From positions 806,001 through 870,000 of the forward strand of contig CAWGMT010000011.1 in the NCBI GenBank assembly GCA_963823675.1: 64,000 bases of DNA, in the 5' to 3' direction. The translations under genes were made by a program, and so were the position numbers. Below the pieces are notes generated by a model. That model saw only the letters and a list, made by a program, of their open reading frames with translations, searched no databases and had not been told where the DNA came from. This DNA comes from CAWGMT01 sp963823675. Its GTDB lineage: Bacteria; Planctomycetota; Planctomycetia; Isosphaerales; Isosphaeraceae. Positions 11,101 through 20,908 of this stretch are shown here, piece after piece; within the stretch, counting starts at the first letter, position 1; each line of letters starts with the position of its first letter.

Positions 11101-13460
11101 CCCCCTCACGGTCTCGGGCGTCACGGCCGCGAACAAGAGGTACAATGCCAGCACCGCAGCCACGCTGAATACGTCAGCCGCGACCTTGGTTGGCGTGTTC
11201 AGCGGCGATACGCTCAACCTCAATACCGGCGGTGCGACCGGCACCTTTGCGTCGGCCGGCGTGGGGACCGGCATCACGGTGACCGTTGCGGGGCTCTCGA
11301 TCAGCGGAGCCCAGGCCGGCGATTACACCCTGACCCAGCCGACAATAACAGCCAGCATCACCCCGGCCCCCCTCACGGTCTCGGGCATCACGGCCGCCGA
11401 CAAGCCGTACGACGCCAGCACCGCCGCCACGGTGAATACCTCAGGCGCAACGCTGGTTGGCGTGTACACTGGCGATTCGGTTCACCTCAATAGCGGCGCC
11501 GCCGCCGGCACCTTTGCGTCGGCCGGCGTGGGGACCGGCATCACGGTGACCGTTGCGGGGCTCTCGATCAGCGGAGCCCAGGCCGGCGATTACACCCTGA
11601 CCCAGCCGACAATAACAGCCAGCATCACCGCGGCCCCCCTCACGGTCTCAGGCATCACGGCCGCCAACGAGGTGTACAACGCCAGCACCGCAGCCACGCT
11701 GAATACCTCAGCCGCGACCCTGGTTGGCGTGTTCAGTGGCGATACCGTCAACCTCAATATCGGCGCCGCCGCCGGCACCTTTGCGTCGGCCGGTGTGTGG
11801 GCCGGCATCACGGTGACCGTTGCGGGGCTCTCGATCAGCGGTGCCCAGGCCGGCGATTACACCCTCACCCAGCCGACAACAACAGCCAGCATCACCCCGG
11901 CCCCCCTCACGGTCTCGGGCATCACGGCCGCCAACAAGGTGTACAACGTCAGCACCGCAGCCACGCTGAATACCTCAGCCGCGACCCTGGTTGGCGTGTT
12001 CAGTGGCGATAGCGTCAACCTCAATATCGGCGCCGCCGCCGGCACCTTTGCGTCGGCCGGCGTGGGGACCGGCATCACGGTGACCGTTGCGGGGCTCTCG
12101 ATCAGCGGAGCCCAGGCCGGCGATTACACCCTGACCCAGCCGACAACAACAGCCAGCATCACCGCGGCCCCCCTCACGGTCGCAGGCATCACGGCCGCCA
12201 ACAAGGTGTACAACGCCAGCACCGCAGCCACGCTGAATACCTCAGCCGCGACCCTGGTTGGCGTGTTCAGTGGCGATAGCGTCAACCTCAATATCGGCGC
12301 CGCCGCCGGCACCTTTGCGTCGGCCGGCGTGGGGACCGGCATCACGGTGACCGTTGCGGAGCTCTCGATCAGCGGAGCCCAGGCCGGCGATTACACGCTG
12401 ATCCAGCCGACAATAACAGCCAGCATCACCGCGGCACCCCTCACGGTCTCAGGCATCACGGCCGCCAACAAGGTGTACAACGCCAGCACCGCAGCCACGC
12501 TGAATACCTCAGCCGCGACCCTGGTTGGCGTGTTCAGTGGCGATACCGTCAACCTCAATACCGGCGCCGCCGCCGGCACCTTTGCCGCCGACAGCGTGGG
12601 GAACGCCATCACCGTGTCCGTCGCAGGGCTCACCATCGGCGGTGCGCAGGCCGGCGATTACACCCTGACCCAGCCGACAACAACAGCCAGCATCACGCCG
12701 GCCCCGCTAACGGTCACGGCCAGCAACAATCAGAGCATGACATACGGTGGAACGGCTCCCGCGCTTACGTATACCTACGCGGGGTTGGTCAACGGCGACA
12801 GCAGCGCGTCCTTCACCGGAAGCTTGAGCACGACCGCCGCACCGTCGAGCAATGTCGGCTCCTACCCCATCACCCTGGGAAGTCTGGCTGCGACAGGGAA
12901 CTATACAATCGGCACCCTCAATCAGGGGGTGCTCACAGTTAACGCGGCACGGCTTACCGTGACGGCCAGCAACAAAGGCGTGACCTACGGCGGAGCTGTG
13001 CCGGCCCTCACGTATAGGTACACGGGGTTGGTCAACGGCGACACCAGCGCATCCTTCACCGGCAGCCTGAGCACGACCGCCACGAAGTCGAGCGACGCCG
13101 GCAGCTATCCCATCATCCAGGGCAGCCTGGCCGCGACGGGGAACTACATGATCGGCACGTTCGATCAGGGGACGCTCAAGATCAATCCGGCAAGCACGGT
13201 GGTGTCATTGACGCCGACCTACCTGACGCCGAAGCACGGCAAGAAAATGTATGAGCTGGAGGTGACCGTCACGAGAACCGTGCCGGGGGGTCCCATCCCG
13301 GCCGGGACGGTCATCTTCCAGCGGAATGGCAAGACGTTCGGCAGCGCAGTGCTTCAGAAGGGTGCCGCGATGATCAGCCTCGGCACGACACGGCCGACCA
13401 ACAGCAAGTTCCAAGCTGTGTTCCAGGGGGACCGAGATTTCACCAGCAGTACTTCTCCCC
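8173..13460 (+). pseudogene. Sedolisin (peptidase S53) surface protein with Ig, YDG and MBG repeats; 5' frameshift, 3' end cut by IS110 element
   Basis: A start at 8173 (MNLAKWPLNPTRRRVLG) gives the Arg-rich N-terminus, but the export signature DLEFLEERLTLTGNI lies in another frame (around 8282-8330), so one indel between about 8180 and 8290 breaks the gene. The main frame is open from 8177 and holds, in order: a CARDB-like segment; the S53 protease with Glu and Asp of the triad in GEETLDVEW and the nucleophile in GTSLSSP (about 10042-10060); a putative Ig (He_PIG-type) domain at about 10310-10560; eight 89-residue YDG repeats (10571-12706); two MBG-like repeats (MTYGGTAPALTYTY and VTYGGAVPALTYRY); and an Ig-like end that stops making sense after FTSSTSP near 13458, where the IS110 element begins. 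A secreted acid-type serine-carboxyl peptidase displayed on repeats is the likely original product. Confidence 0.78.
10571..12706 (+). repeat. Eight tandem 267-bp repeats encoding YDG domains
   Basis: The unit begins with codons for LTVSGITAANKVYNAST and ends with DYTLTQPTTTASITPAP; unit starts fall at exactly 267-base steps (10571, 10838, 11105 and so on to 12440). Units 3-8 are nearly identical over long stretches at DNA level, whereas units 1 and 2 differ more, which points to recent expansion by unequal recombination or slippage. The array is in frame and would form an elongated stalk on the surface protease. Confidence 0.95.
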
Positions 13461-13648
13461 ATGAACTCCCCCGCTTGCTGCGCTGTGTGCGGCGACTGCG
13501 CGGAGGCTGTTTCCGGCTCGAGTGTTGGACGGCGCCGACAATCCCCCCAACCCCGGTATCGCGAACCGATGCCGGAGGATTTGGTTTCTCAGCGTTGTGC
13601 ATGACCAGAGGCGCGTCGCGCGATGGCAACCGCCTCGATCAATATAAG

Positions 13649-15078
13649 CTACGGCGTGGGCAGCGGACTGAGTTGGAAGCCCAGCATCGCCGCCTTTCGC
13701 TTCAGCGACTTGAGGATGTTAGCCGCCACCTTGGCCTCGTACTCTTCCATCGACTGCGTTACGTACTCTTGGCCGTACTTGAGCATCCGGTAGACCAAAC
13801 ACGCCAACTTGTGCGCGGTGGCCTTGACTGCTCCGAGTCCGCCGAGCCGACTGCGGATGCGGCGGTAGAACAGGCCCAACGGCGTCATTGTTTTGCCCAG
13901 CGACCGGGCACACATCCGCAGCGCGATGGTCACTCGGTTCGTGCCCTTGCGATGGCCGCGGCGTCTCTTCGTCTTGTTGCTCTCATCCTGCGGCGGACAC
14001 AGCCGCAGCCAACTGGCGAAGTGTTTCTCGGTGGGAAAGCGGCTGACGTCCACGCCGATTTCAGCCAGAATCACCAGGGCCGTTCCCACGTCGATCCCCT
14101 CGATCATTGTCAGGTCCACGCCCAAGGCCTGGAACAACGGGCCGGTCGCCTCGAACCGCACGTCGTTGCTCTTGCGCCGCGCTTCCGCGGCTTGACAACC
14201 CGAGTCTTTTCTCCCGCCCGGTTGGGGAAATTGGCCAGTTCTGCTTGGACCTGCTGGTCGCACTCGGTGATCTGTCGATGATGGAACTGGTACAACTCAT
14301 AGGCCTGCCGAAGCTCGAAAAGATGCTCGGGCCGCCACGTTCCTTCCAACGCAAGGGCTATCTCTTCCTCACTGTGCTGACATCGCTCATGGCGCAGTTC
14401 AGCCAGTTTGATGGGGTCACGTTCGCCCTCCAGGATGGCTTCGATGATCGACATACCGGTCAGCCCCGTGATGTCGCTGACGACTTCGGTCAGTTTGACA
14501 TTCATTTGCTCCATGGCCTTCTGCATGTGCTGGGCGTGGCTGGCGGCGTAGCGAACCTGCATCTGCCGCTGCCGCCAGTAGGCACGCAGCGCCAGCACGG
14601 AATCCGGAGGCCGAAACGACGCACGCAAGAGACCGTAGGAGTGCAACCGTTGGATCCACTGCGCGTCGAGCACGTCCGTCTTGGGGCGCGCGCCGCAACG
14701 CGAAAGTTGCCCCGGTTCCACCAGCTTGACGTCGAAGCCCTCCGATTCAAGGAGCTCGAACAGAGGAATCCAGTAGATGCCGGTGGATTCCAAAGCGATC
14801 GTTTTCACGCAGCACTTCTTTAACCACGCGGCGATCTCCTGAAGATCGACGGTGTTGGCGCCGAACTGCCGGACTGGGTTGGCGTCGCGGTCAGCGGGGA
14901 CGCAGACCATATGCATGTTGGAATGAACATCGATTCCACACGCGTCTGGGTTGAGGACACTGAGCCCCGCTGACGAGGCGGGGACGGGGACGGGACGCGA
15001 TCTCTCCCGCGACTTGTTGGGCTTGGCTGGCTTCTTGGGCTTGGTTGGCTTCTTGGGCTCTTCGTTTGGAGCGACCAT
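13649..15078 (-). pseudogene. IS110-family transposase, frameshifted
   Basis: N-terminal RuvC-like DEDD domain: GIDVHSNMH (first Asp), IALESTGIYW (Glu) and KTDVLDAQW (last two Asp). The C-terminal Transposase_20 domain follows: MIEGIDVGTALVILAEIG, FASWLRLCPP, RRGHRKGTNRVTIALRM. The two halves lie in different frames; the change falls near 14172-14178 (around a GCGC) between KTRVVKPRKRG and KSNDVRFEATGPL, and a single lost base would restore one protein of about 475 residues. A low-complexity Lys/Pro-rich leader precedes the catalytic domain. The ATG at 15078 has GGAG six bases upstream. IS110 transposases are normally one frame, so this is decay or a sequencing error rather than programmed frameshifting. 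Confidence 0.85.
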
Positions 15079-15084
15079 GGATGT

Positions 15085-15330
15085 CTCCGGTTCGCGGATG
15101 TGGGTGGTGAAACAACAAGGCGCCGCGAGCCAAGAGGGGTATCGGGGACGTTTGAAGTCTCCCCAACGGGATCAATACCACGCCGGGAAAACCCGGCAGG
15201 CAAGTCGCCAATGACAAGGTCGAAGCCTCTCGGGCCAAGCTCCACCTCGGGCAGGAAGCACCAAAGGGAATACGGCCACTGACTCGCGTCACCAACCCGC
15301 AGAATAGAGACGAGTCGCGAGCAGAACCAG
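15085..15330 (-). ncRNA. Candidate bridge RNA region of the IS110 element
   Basis: Non-coding region upstream of the transposase start, the position where IS621-type IS110 elements encode the bridge RNA that pairs with donor and target DNA. It contains a strong hairpin at 15182-15197 (gccggg, four-base loop, cccggc) and other short self-complementary stretches, and no coding sense in any frame. The assignment rests on position and structure only; the guide loops cannot be located by eye. Confidence 0.35.
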
Positions 15331-15515
15331 ATCTCCCCGACCCAAGTTCACGGGACGCGAGGGCGCCGCCGAAGGTGGCACGACCGGTTCCACCGGGGCA
15401 GTTTTGAGCCTGGCGGCGATCTTGGCGGACAGGCCGGGAAGCATCATGACTGGGGCGGGCGAATCGTCGCGTTGCGAAGGAAGTGCATAACCAAAGCAGA
15501 AGCCTTGGGGCGTTC

Positions 15516-15835
15516 GTGGTACGAACGTGATTGGCGGGACCACAACAGGCGACGGCAACACCATCGAGAACAACCAGGGCAGCGGCGTCGCGCTGGACGC
15601 GGCAGGCACTGGCAACCTGCTCGAAGGCAACGTCATCAATTCCAACGGAGCCGGCCAGACGGCCGCAAGTCTCGGCGACGGCGTCTACCTGCTGTCTTCG
15701 GCCGGCACGACGGTTTCTGGCAACACCGCCGCATCGAACCGCGATTGGAGCATCCTCTCCAAGAGCAGCACTTCGTCAGTCTTGACGGGCAATACCTTCG
15801 AGGGCAACGGCCTCGGCAACATCCACTCTTCCTGA
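15516..15835 (+). pseudogene. Remnant of a beta-helix surface protein (C-terminal end)
   Basis: An open stretch with no proper start reads TNVIGGTTTGDGNTIENNQG and continues through NVINSNGAGQ and GDGVYLLSSAGTTVSGNTAASN to a stop at 15835. It is homologous to residues near the end of the 7030-8097 protein (NVIGGTATGDGNTIENNQG) but carries about 70 extra C-terminal residues that look like the normal end of such proteins. Sense begins just beyond the IS110 region, so the 5' part has been lost. Not expected to be translated. Confidence 0.7.
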
Positions 15836-15905
15836 ACCACCGTCGCCCAGGTCGCCGACTCCAGGCTGGCCGGCGACCTCGGCGTCTGGCACCATTATGA
15901 CGCCC

Positions 15906-16352
15906 TCAGACCAGGTGCGCTTCTAGCTCGGGCCAGAGCGAGCGGATCTGGGTCGGGAGCACATGTTTGACGTCGGAAATCTCGCCGGGGGAGACGTGCT
16001 TTTGCAGGACCTTGAATACCGACCACGCCACGGCCTCGGGGTAGATCTCCGCGTGACCGCGCAAGGCCGTGGCGATGTGGGCCAGGAACTCCTCCTTGCG
16101 CCGTTCCTTGATGGGCTTCCCATTGGGCGTCCATCCTTCGTAGTAGAGGCCCCGAATCAGCAAGGGAAGCTGGGCGCCCAAGTCGGCGGTCTCGGCCACG
16201 GTCAACCGATCGCGCAGGGCGTGGAGAACCGCCCCGAGGGCGTGGTAGGCTCGCGCCCGATCCTCCCAGCCTAACTCGTCGGCCAGCTCCTTGAGCCAGG
16301 TATTCGTGGTGTGGATGGTGCTCTCGATGGGAGCGATCGCGACGTGGGTCAT
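15906..16352 (-). CDS. DUF2267 family protein
   Basis: 148 residues. The sequence WLKELADELGWEDRARAYHALGAVLHALRDRLTVAETADLGAQLPLLIRGLYYEGW is the standard opening of DUF2267, a helical two-lobed family of unknown biochemical role found in bacterial stress loci. I chose the second ATG (16352): AGGAG lies seven bases upstream of it and only one base from the first ATG (16358). It is the last gene of a minus-strand stress cluster after Hsp20 and the universal stress proteins, suggesting co-regulation with them. Cytoplasmic; no signal peptide. Confidence 0.85.
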   Translation of the reverse strand: MTHVAIAPIESTIHTTNTWLKELADELGWEDRARAYHALGAVLHALRDRLTVAETADLGAQLPLLIRGLYYEGWTPNGKPIKERRKEEFLAHIATALRGHAEIYPEAVAWSVFKVLQKHVSPGEISDVKHVLPTQIRSLWPELEAHLV

Positions 16353-16415
16353 GGTCATTCTCCTATGTTTCAGGAACAGACTCAGGGGAATCACGGCGAA
16401 TTGCCCTATCGGGCA

Positions 16416-17362
16416 TCAGAACACGGTGACCGGCGTTTGTGCCGGTCGGCTCGAGGCGGGAATCGGCGCCACGTGCGGCACCCTGGCCACGAGAACCGGG
16501 CAATGAGCCCTGGGAAGAACCGATTCGGCCACATTGCCCATGAGAAGCTTGCCGAGACCAGTGCGTCCGTGGGTGCCCATCACGATCAGTCCGCATTCCA
16601 GCTCCTCGGCTTGGCGGACGATTTCGTCGCTTGCGTCCCCACGACTCAGGCGGGTCTCGACCGGATACTTGAGGTCGGGGCCATCAAGTCGTTTGCGCGT
16701 TTCCTCCAGGGTTTCGCGATAAGCCTGCACGTCGATCTCCGAAGCCATCATCCCACTCACGTAAACCTCCAGCGGAGCGACATACAGGAGAACGAGCCGC
16801 GATCCCAGACCCCGCGCGAGTGAACGAGCGACCTGGAGTGCGGCCTGGGAACTCTCGGAGAAGTCGGTGGGATGGAGGATGACCTTGAAATCCTGGGTGC
16901 GACGGGGAACCTCGGCGGCGTGCAGGGCAAGCACCGGGCAGGGCGCCGGCGCAGGACCGAGATCGCCACGCTTCCTGCCAGCAACCAGCGCAGTCCGGTA
17001 CGCCCGTGCGTGCCCATGACGATCAGGTCGCTGGCGGTCTGCTCGGCCAGATCGAGGATTTCGCTGGAGATCTCGCCCTCCTTGACGAAATAGGTGATGT
17101 CGATCGCATGGTTTGGTGTGTACTGATCGACCAGCTTTCGGTGCAGTGCTTCCAGACCGGTCGGTTCGGGGCCGGAATCGAAGTACTGAACCGCTGGCTG
17201 GCCGAAATAGACCGGTTCCTCGGCGACCCAGTGCGGTTCAACGACATGGATCACCGACATCCGCGTCTTGGTCTCGCCGCAAAGCGAGCAGGCTACGCGG
17301 AAGGCTTCCTGCGAATTCTCGGAGAAGTCTGCCGCGAACAGAATGTGTCGGAAGGGTTGCAT
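16416..17362 (-). CDS. Tandem universal stress protein (two USP domains), single frameshift between domains
   Basis: Two complete UspA-like domains of about 140 residues each. Domain 1 (MQPFRHILFAADFSENS ... LIVMGTHGRTGLRWLLAGSVAISVL) and domain 2 (FKVILHPTDFSESSQ ... LIVMGTHGRTGLGKLLMGNVAESVL) both keep the ATP-binding signature G-2x-G-9x-G(S/N). The frame changes at about 16945-16955, in a GC-rich run with two GCGC sites; adding one G would restore VLRRAPCPVLALHAAEVP across the linker, so the two halves are one 315-residue gene. The start at 17362 has AGGAG seven bases upstream. Such proteins bind ATP and support survival under stress. Neighbours are Hsp20 upstream and DUF2267 downstream. 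Confidence 0.85.
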
Positions 17363-17618
17363 GGGAGTTCTCCTCATTTCCAGTATTCGACCTGCCTCGC
17401 CACGGTCTTGGAATCTAGTAAGCATGACTTCCTCTTCCATCGAGTGCGTCTTTCTTCTGGTTTACGGGTGACCGCCGCTTCTGACGCAGGCTCGTCGGTC
17501 GAACAGAGCTTGTGCACGCGGGCGTGCGATTGCTCGATCGGCCGTACCCATCCTGGGCCCGAGCGGCACGCGGTCAGAAGGCAGCCTGCGTCTCGCTCGG
17601 GCCAGGAGTTGTTCGTGG

Positions 17619-18209
17619 CTACTTCCCGCCCTTGATCTCCAACCGCCGCTTCTTCGGCTCGATGGGACGCGAGCACGGCACCACGATCTCGAGGACGCCG
17701 TTGGTAAACTCCGCGGTCGCCTGGGAGCTTTCGCTACCCGCGGGCAGTGGAATGGCGCGATAGAAGCTGCCATAGCTGCATTCGCTATAGGTGCATCCCT
17801 CGACTTCCTCCTTCTTCTGCGTCTTTCGTTCTCCCTGGATCAAAACCGAATCGTGGGTGATCTCGACCTTGACGTCGTCCCTGGCAAGGCCTGGCAGATC
17901 GGCCCGGACGACATACTGGCCGTCGCGCTCGACGACGTCGATCCTGGGCGACCATGCAGCCGGGACGAGCCCCGTCTCGCGCCGAACCAGCTCGCGTCCG
18001 CGAGTGAAAAGGCTTGGGAAGTGAACGCGGGACTCGATGCCGAAATCTTCGAACAGCCGATCCATCTCCTCCGTAAAGCGGCGCATGAACGCGAACGGAC
18101 TTCCACCCGAAATGGCGGGCGCCGCCGGCTTGGGCGAAGGCACGGTCTCCTTGACAGTGCTGGGCCCGTTGGTCGTCTTTGGCTTGGGTGCTTCCTTGAG
18201 CTCGGTCAT
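17619..18209 (-). CDS. Small heat-shock protein, Hsp20/alpha-crystallin family
   Basis: 196 residues. An N-terminal Pro/Lys-rich arm of about 45 residues is unusually long, then PFAFMRRFTEEMDRLFEDFG and the alpha-crystallin domain (about residues 85-185): WSPRIDVVERDGQYVVRADLPGL, VKVEITHDSVLIQGERK, YGSFYRAIPLP, ANGVLEI-type end (TNGVLEIVVP) and the C-terminal RRLEIKGGK. It acts as an ATP-independent holdase in the cytoplasm. The ATG at 18209 has AAAGGGG upstream. It heads the minus-strand stress cluster, 255 bases before the tandem USP. Confidence 0.92.
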   Translation of the reverse strand: MTELKEAPKPKTTNGPSTVKETVPSPKPAAPAISGGSPFAFMRRFTEEMDRLFEDFGIESRVHFPSLFTRGRELVRRETGLVPAAWSPRIDVVERDGQYVVRADLPGLARDDVKVEITHDSVLIQGERKTQKKEEVEGCTYSECSYGSFYRAIPLPAGSESSQATAEFTNGVLEIVVPCSRPIEPKKRRLEIKGGK

Positions 18210-18875
18210 GGCTATCCCCTTTCTCCGATGAATTGCCAATTGGGTTCCTATCACTGATCTGACTGTGACTGCTGATCAAAGTTGCAAAACCATGGGCCGG
18301 CCCGATTTCCGGGCGACTGAGCCCACTGATTCTCAGCTCGGCGCCAACTCTGAGGATGGTGCGAGGCTGCTGCGCTGCTCGAGGACGACCCGGCAGATGG
18401 GGTGGCCCCGAGAGCGTGGTCACGGCCGGCGCGCACACTTCGCGCGTCGCGCAGCGGGCGCTGCGTGTCGTGGAGAGTTCTCAAGTCGTTGCGGTGTACG
18501 CCCGTCGTGCCGAGCCTGAGTAAAGACACGCCGCCTCCTCCTGGGCATTCGCGAGAGGGCGAACCCCCACGCAACCCGTGAGTGCGGCAACCTTCACCGC
18601 GATCCACAGGATTATCCCATCCAGGACAATCCTCCCTGTCCCACCATCAGACAGGTCGAGGCGTAAAAAAACCCCTTCCGTACGTTATGCACGGCGGGGC
18701 CGTCTTAGCCAACTCCCAATTGCCCTTCGCGAGCAACCGACAACTTCAAGGATATTCCTTCCTCACCCCCAAGTCAAGCTCGCGGTCTGCCACATCCGCA
18801 AGAAACGCTCGCCACAGCAACGACCAGGAGAAATCGGAGAGATTCACCGGTGAGAACGTACGTTCATGTCGCTGG
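18210..18875. other. Non-coding gap between Hsp20 and the LOG-family gene
   Basis: About 665 bases without a supportable gene. Open frames on both strands have no motifs or Shine-Dalgarno sites and Arg/Ser/Pro-rich composition typical of shadows in GC-rich DNA. It should include the Hsp20 promoter; no CIRCE-like inverted repeat was visible. Confidence 0.4.
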
Positions 18876-19754
18876 CTAACCGGAAACGGTTTTTCGCGAG
18901 CGGTGCGACGCGCGATCGGAGCGCCACTCCGCGAGCCACCAGCGGCGGCGGATCGCCGGACCGTGGGTCAATCCGAATCGCTGCATGGCCGTTTCCGTGA
19001 TGGTGCGAACGGCCTCTTGCGGTGAATCGGTGATGAGGATGCGCCCGGAGTCGGCCGGGTCGATCGTTCCCTCTGCCACCAACCGCTCGCGGAAGAAACT
19101 CACCAGGGGCGACCAGAAATCCTTGCCGATCAAGACCAGCGGGTAGTCGCGAATCTTCCGCGTTTGAGTCAATGTGGCGATCTCGAAGAACTCGTCGAGC
19201 GTTCCGAAACCGCCTGGCAGGGCGATGAAGGCGTACGAATACTTGACGAGCATCAGCTTGCGCACGAAGAAATGGTGGAACGTGATCCAGTGGTCAAGGT
19301 AGGGGTTGGGCACCTGCTCGACCGGCAATTCAATATTGCACCCGACGGAGGTCCCGCCGCGGTCCTTGGCTCCGCGGTTGGCCCCTTCCATGAGCCCAGG
19401 GCCGCCGCCGGTCATGACCGTGAAGCCCGCCTCGGCCAGACCGGCGCCGACCTCGCGGGCAAGGACGTAGTAGGGGTGGCTCTCCCCGAAACGAGCCGAG
19501 CCAAAGACGGTAACGCACGGTCCGACGAAGTGGAGCGCCCGGAAGCCGCGAATGATCTCGAAGAAGACACGGACCGCGAGCCGGAGCTCGAAGCCGCGCT
19601 TCTGGGGCCCCGCCAGGAACTGGGTGACGTCGGGGGGCGTCGGGCCAGTTCCCCAGGGCTGCGGAGGCCCCGGAGATGCGTTGTTCGTCTCCAGGCCAGG
19701 ACCATCCTGTCCGCTTCGTTGTGGCATTGCGCTTCTATTGCCCATCACGAGCAC
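18876..19754 (-). CDS. LOG-family (TIGR00730) nucleotide phosphoribohydrolase-like protein
   Basis: 292 residues. The Rossmann-like LOG fold is clear: VTVFGSARFGE near 82, GGGPGLMEGANRGA at 116-129 and PGGFGTLDEFFE at 180-191, which is the PGGxGTxxE motif that binds the ribose-phosphate in cytokinin-activating LOG enzymes and in PpnN-like nucleosidases. It probably hydrolyses a nucleoside monophosphate to base and ribose 5-phosphate. The N-terminal 60 residues are polar and family-specific. In-frame Met codons at residues 4 and 10 are alternative starts. Transcribed alone; divergent from the gene at 19901. Confidence 0.85.
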   Translation of the reverse strand: MLVMGNRSAMPQRSGQDGPGLETNNASPGPPQPWGTGPTPPDVTQFLAGPQKRGFELRLAVRVFFEIIRGFRALHFVGPCVTVFGSARFGESHPYYVLAREVGAGLAEAGFTVMTGGGPGLMEGANRGAKDRGGTSVGCNIELPVEQVPNPYLDHWITFHHFFVRKLMLVKYSYAFIALPGGFGTLDEFFEIATLTQTRKIRDYPLVLIGKDFWSPLVSFFRERLVAEGTIDPADSGRILITDSPQEAVRTITETAMQRFGLTHGPAIRRRWWLAEWRSDRASHRSRKTVSG

Positions 19755-19900
19755 TTCTCAACATATCGTATCAATCTTGACGCCAGAGATCAAGAACGCG
19801 CTCCGCATTCTTCAGTCAAGACCGCTATGGACTCGACCGTGAATCTGATAGGCTGATCTTCTGGAGCTAGTCGGGAGCCCGGGAATGACCGTGGCGAATT

Positions 19901-20908
19901 ATGAAGCGCCTTTCGCACTGGTACCACTCGACCGAGGTTGTGATCGGCGAGTTCCTCTTGGCCAGTCTCGGTGAGGGTAGCAAAACGCTCATGTCGGCAA
20001 ACGATCAGGCGAGAACGGACACTCCCAAATCCAGCCGCGCTCGCAGCGATCCTGCATGGGCCGAGGGCCGGATTGCTCCCGTGCACGAGGAACGAACGCC
20101 GCGCGGCGCGGCGAGCCGGGTGCCCGCCTCCACCAAGCAGTCCGATCGGCCGCCCCCTGCCCACGCGCCGGAATCGGCCGGGAGCTGGAGCATGCCCGCC
20201 CAGGGAGCCCTGGACCCTGCTGGCCCCGGCTCGGTGATCGAGACAATCGTCAGCCCGTTCCACTGTCTTTATCAAGACGCGCTTCATTTCCACACCCAGA
20301 GCCGGCTGGCGCAATCCGAAACCGAGGCGAGCCGGCTCTCCCGCGCGGCGATTTTGTTGTATGTTTCGAGCGCCGAGGCACTGGTCCACCAGGCGGCCGA
20401 AGAGCTGGGCCGGCCCGAGCTCCGCGAATTGCTGGTTGATCCCGATCGGCCCTTGCCGCTTTTCGACGCCTGGAGAATCTTGCCGGCAATCGCTGCCGAG
20501 CCCGCGGCGGCCACGCGTCCTCTCGATCCCGAGTCACCTCCCTGGCCCCAGTTTGCCGAGCTGCTCTTGCTGCGGACCTCGTGGTCCTACCCGGGAGCTT
20601 CGAGCGAACGCCGGGCGTTCTACCGCAGAGCGCGCCCCGATCTAGCCTACGAGCCCATGGAGCCTCACCAGATGCCGGTCGCTCTGCGGCGCCTGACCGC
20701 ACCCGAGCACCTGGCGTTCCCGCGCACCGGTCTGCCCCGAGATCCCTACGCGCTTCGACCGCGCCACCTCGACACGGCCCGCGGCGTCCTCGACGCGGCT
20801 ATCGAGGCCCTTGACCGCCGCATGGGCGGGGCCTTGACGAAGGGCCAACGGCATCGCCGCGAGCCCTGCCGCCTCGTCTACCCAGAGAGACGGGAACCCG
20901 AAGAGTGA
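19901..20908 (+). CDS. Hypothetical protein upstream of glycosyltransferase
   Basis: 335 residues, not recognised. Residues about 30-105 are Pro/Ala/Ser rich and probably disordered. A structured region follows, beginning SVIETIVSPFHCLYQDALHF, with mainly helical character (SRAAILLYVSSAEALVHQAAEELG and GVLDAAIEALDRRMGG). No signal peptide or membrane segment. An internal ATG at 19991 is an alternative start. Its TGA (20906-20908) overlaps the GTG start of the glycosyltransferase (20905), so the two are translationally coupled and likely act in the same cell-envelope or glycan process (inference). Confidence 0.65.
   Translation: MKRLSHWYHSTEVVIGEFLLASLGEGSKTLMSANDQARTDTPKSSRARSDPAWAEGRIAPVHEERTPRGAASRVPASTKQSDRPPPAHAPESAGSWSMPAQGALDPAGPGSVIETIVSPFHCLYQDALHFHTQSRLAQSETEASRLSRAAILLYVSSAEALVHQAAEELGRPELRELLVDPDRPLPLFDAWRILPAIAAEPAAATRPLDPESPPWPQFAELLLLRTSWSYPGASSERRAFYRRARPDLAYEPMEPHQMPVALRRLTAPEHLAFPRTGLPRDPYALRPRHLDTARGVLDAAIEALDRRMGGALTKGQRHRREPCRLVYPERREPEE

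Larger units (their letters stand above)
13461..15515 (-). mobile_element. IS110-family insertion element (ends approximate)
   Basis: Contains an IS110-type DEDD transposase on the minus strand, a long non-coding region on its 5' side (15079 to about 15515) and a shorter one on its 3' side (about 13461-13648). Boundaries are set by where flanking coding sense is lost: the Ig-like domain of the S53 protein stops near 13458, and beta-helix sequence begins near 15516. No terminal inverted repeat or target duplication is visible, as expected for this family, which recombines with an RNA-guided serine/DEDD mechanism and leaves only a short core. The two flanks do not belong to one gene, so a deletion or rearrangement has probably also occurred here. 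Confidence 0.7.

Noticed and set aside
10571..12706. Regularly spaced repeats suggestive of a CRISPR array
   Set aside because: Units are 267 bases, contiguous and in frame with a coding sequence; there are no spacers and no cas genes.
14165..14185. Programmed frameshift in the IS110 transposase
   Set aside because: IS110 transposases are single frames, no slippery heptamer is visible, and the break sits beside a GCGC like many other breaks here.
13461..14281. Continuation of the S53 surface-protein frame for another 270 residues
   Set aside because: After FTSSTSP the frame loses Ig-like sense and reads antisense through the IS110 transposase; openness is a by-product of high GC.
18578..18853. 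Possible small gene between Hsp20 and the LOG gene
   Set aside because: No motif or ribosome-binding site; composition typical of random GC-rich frames.
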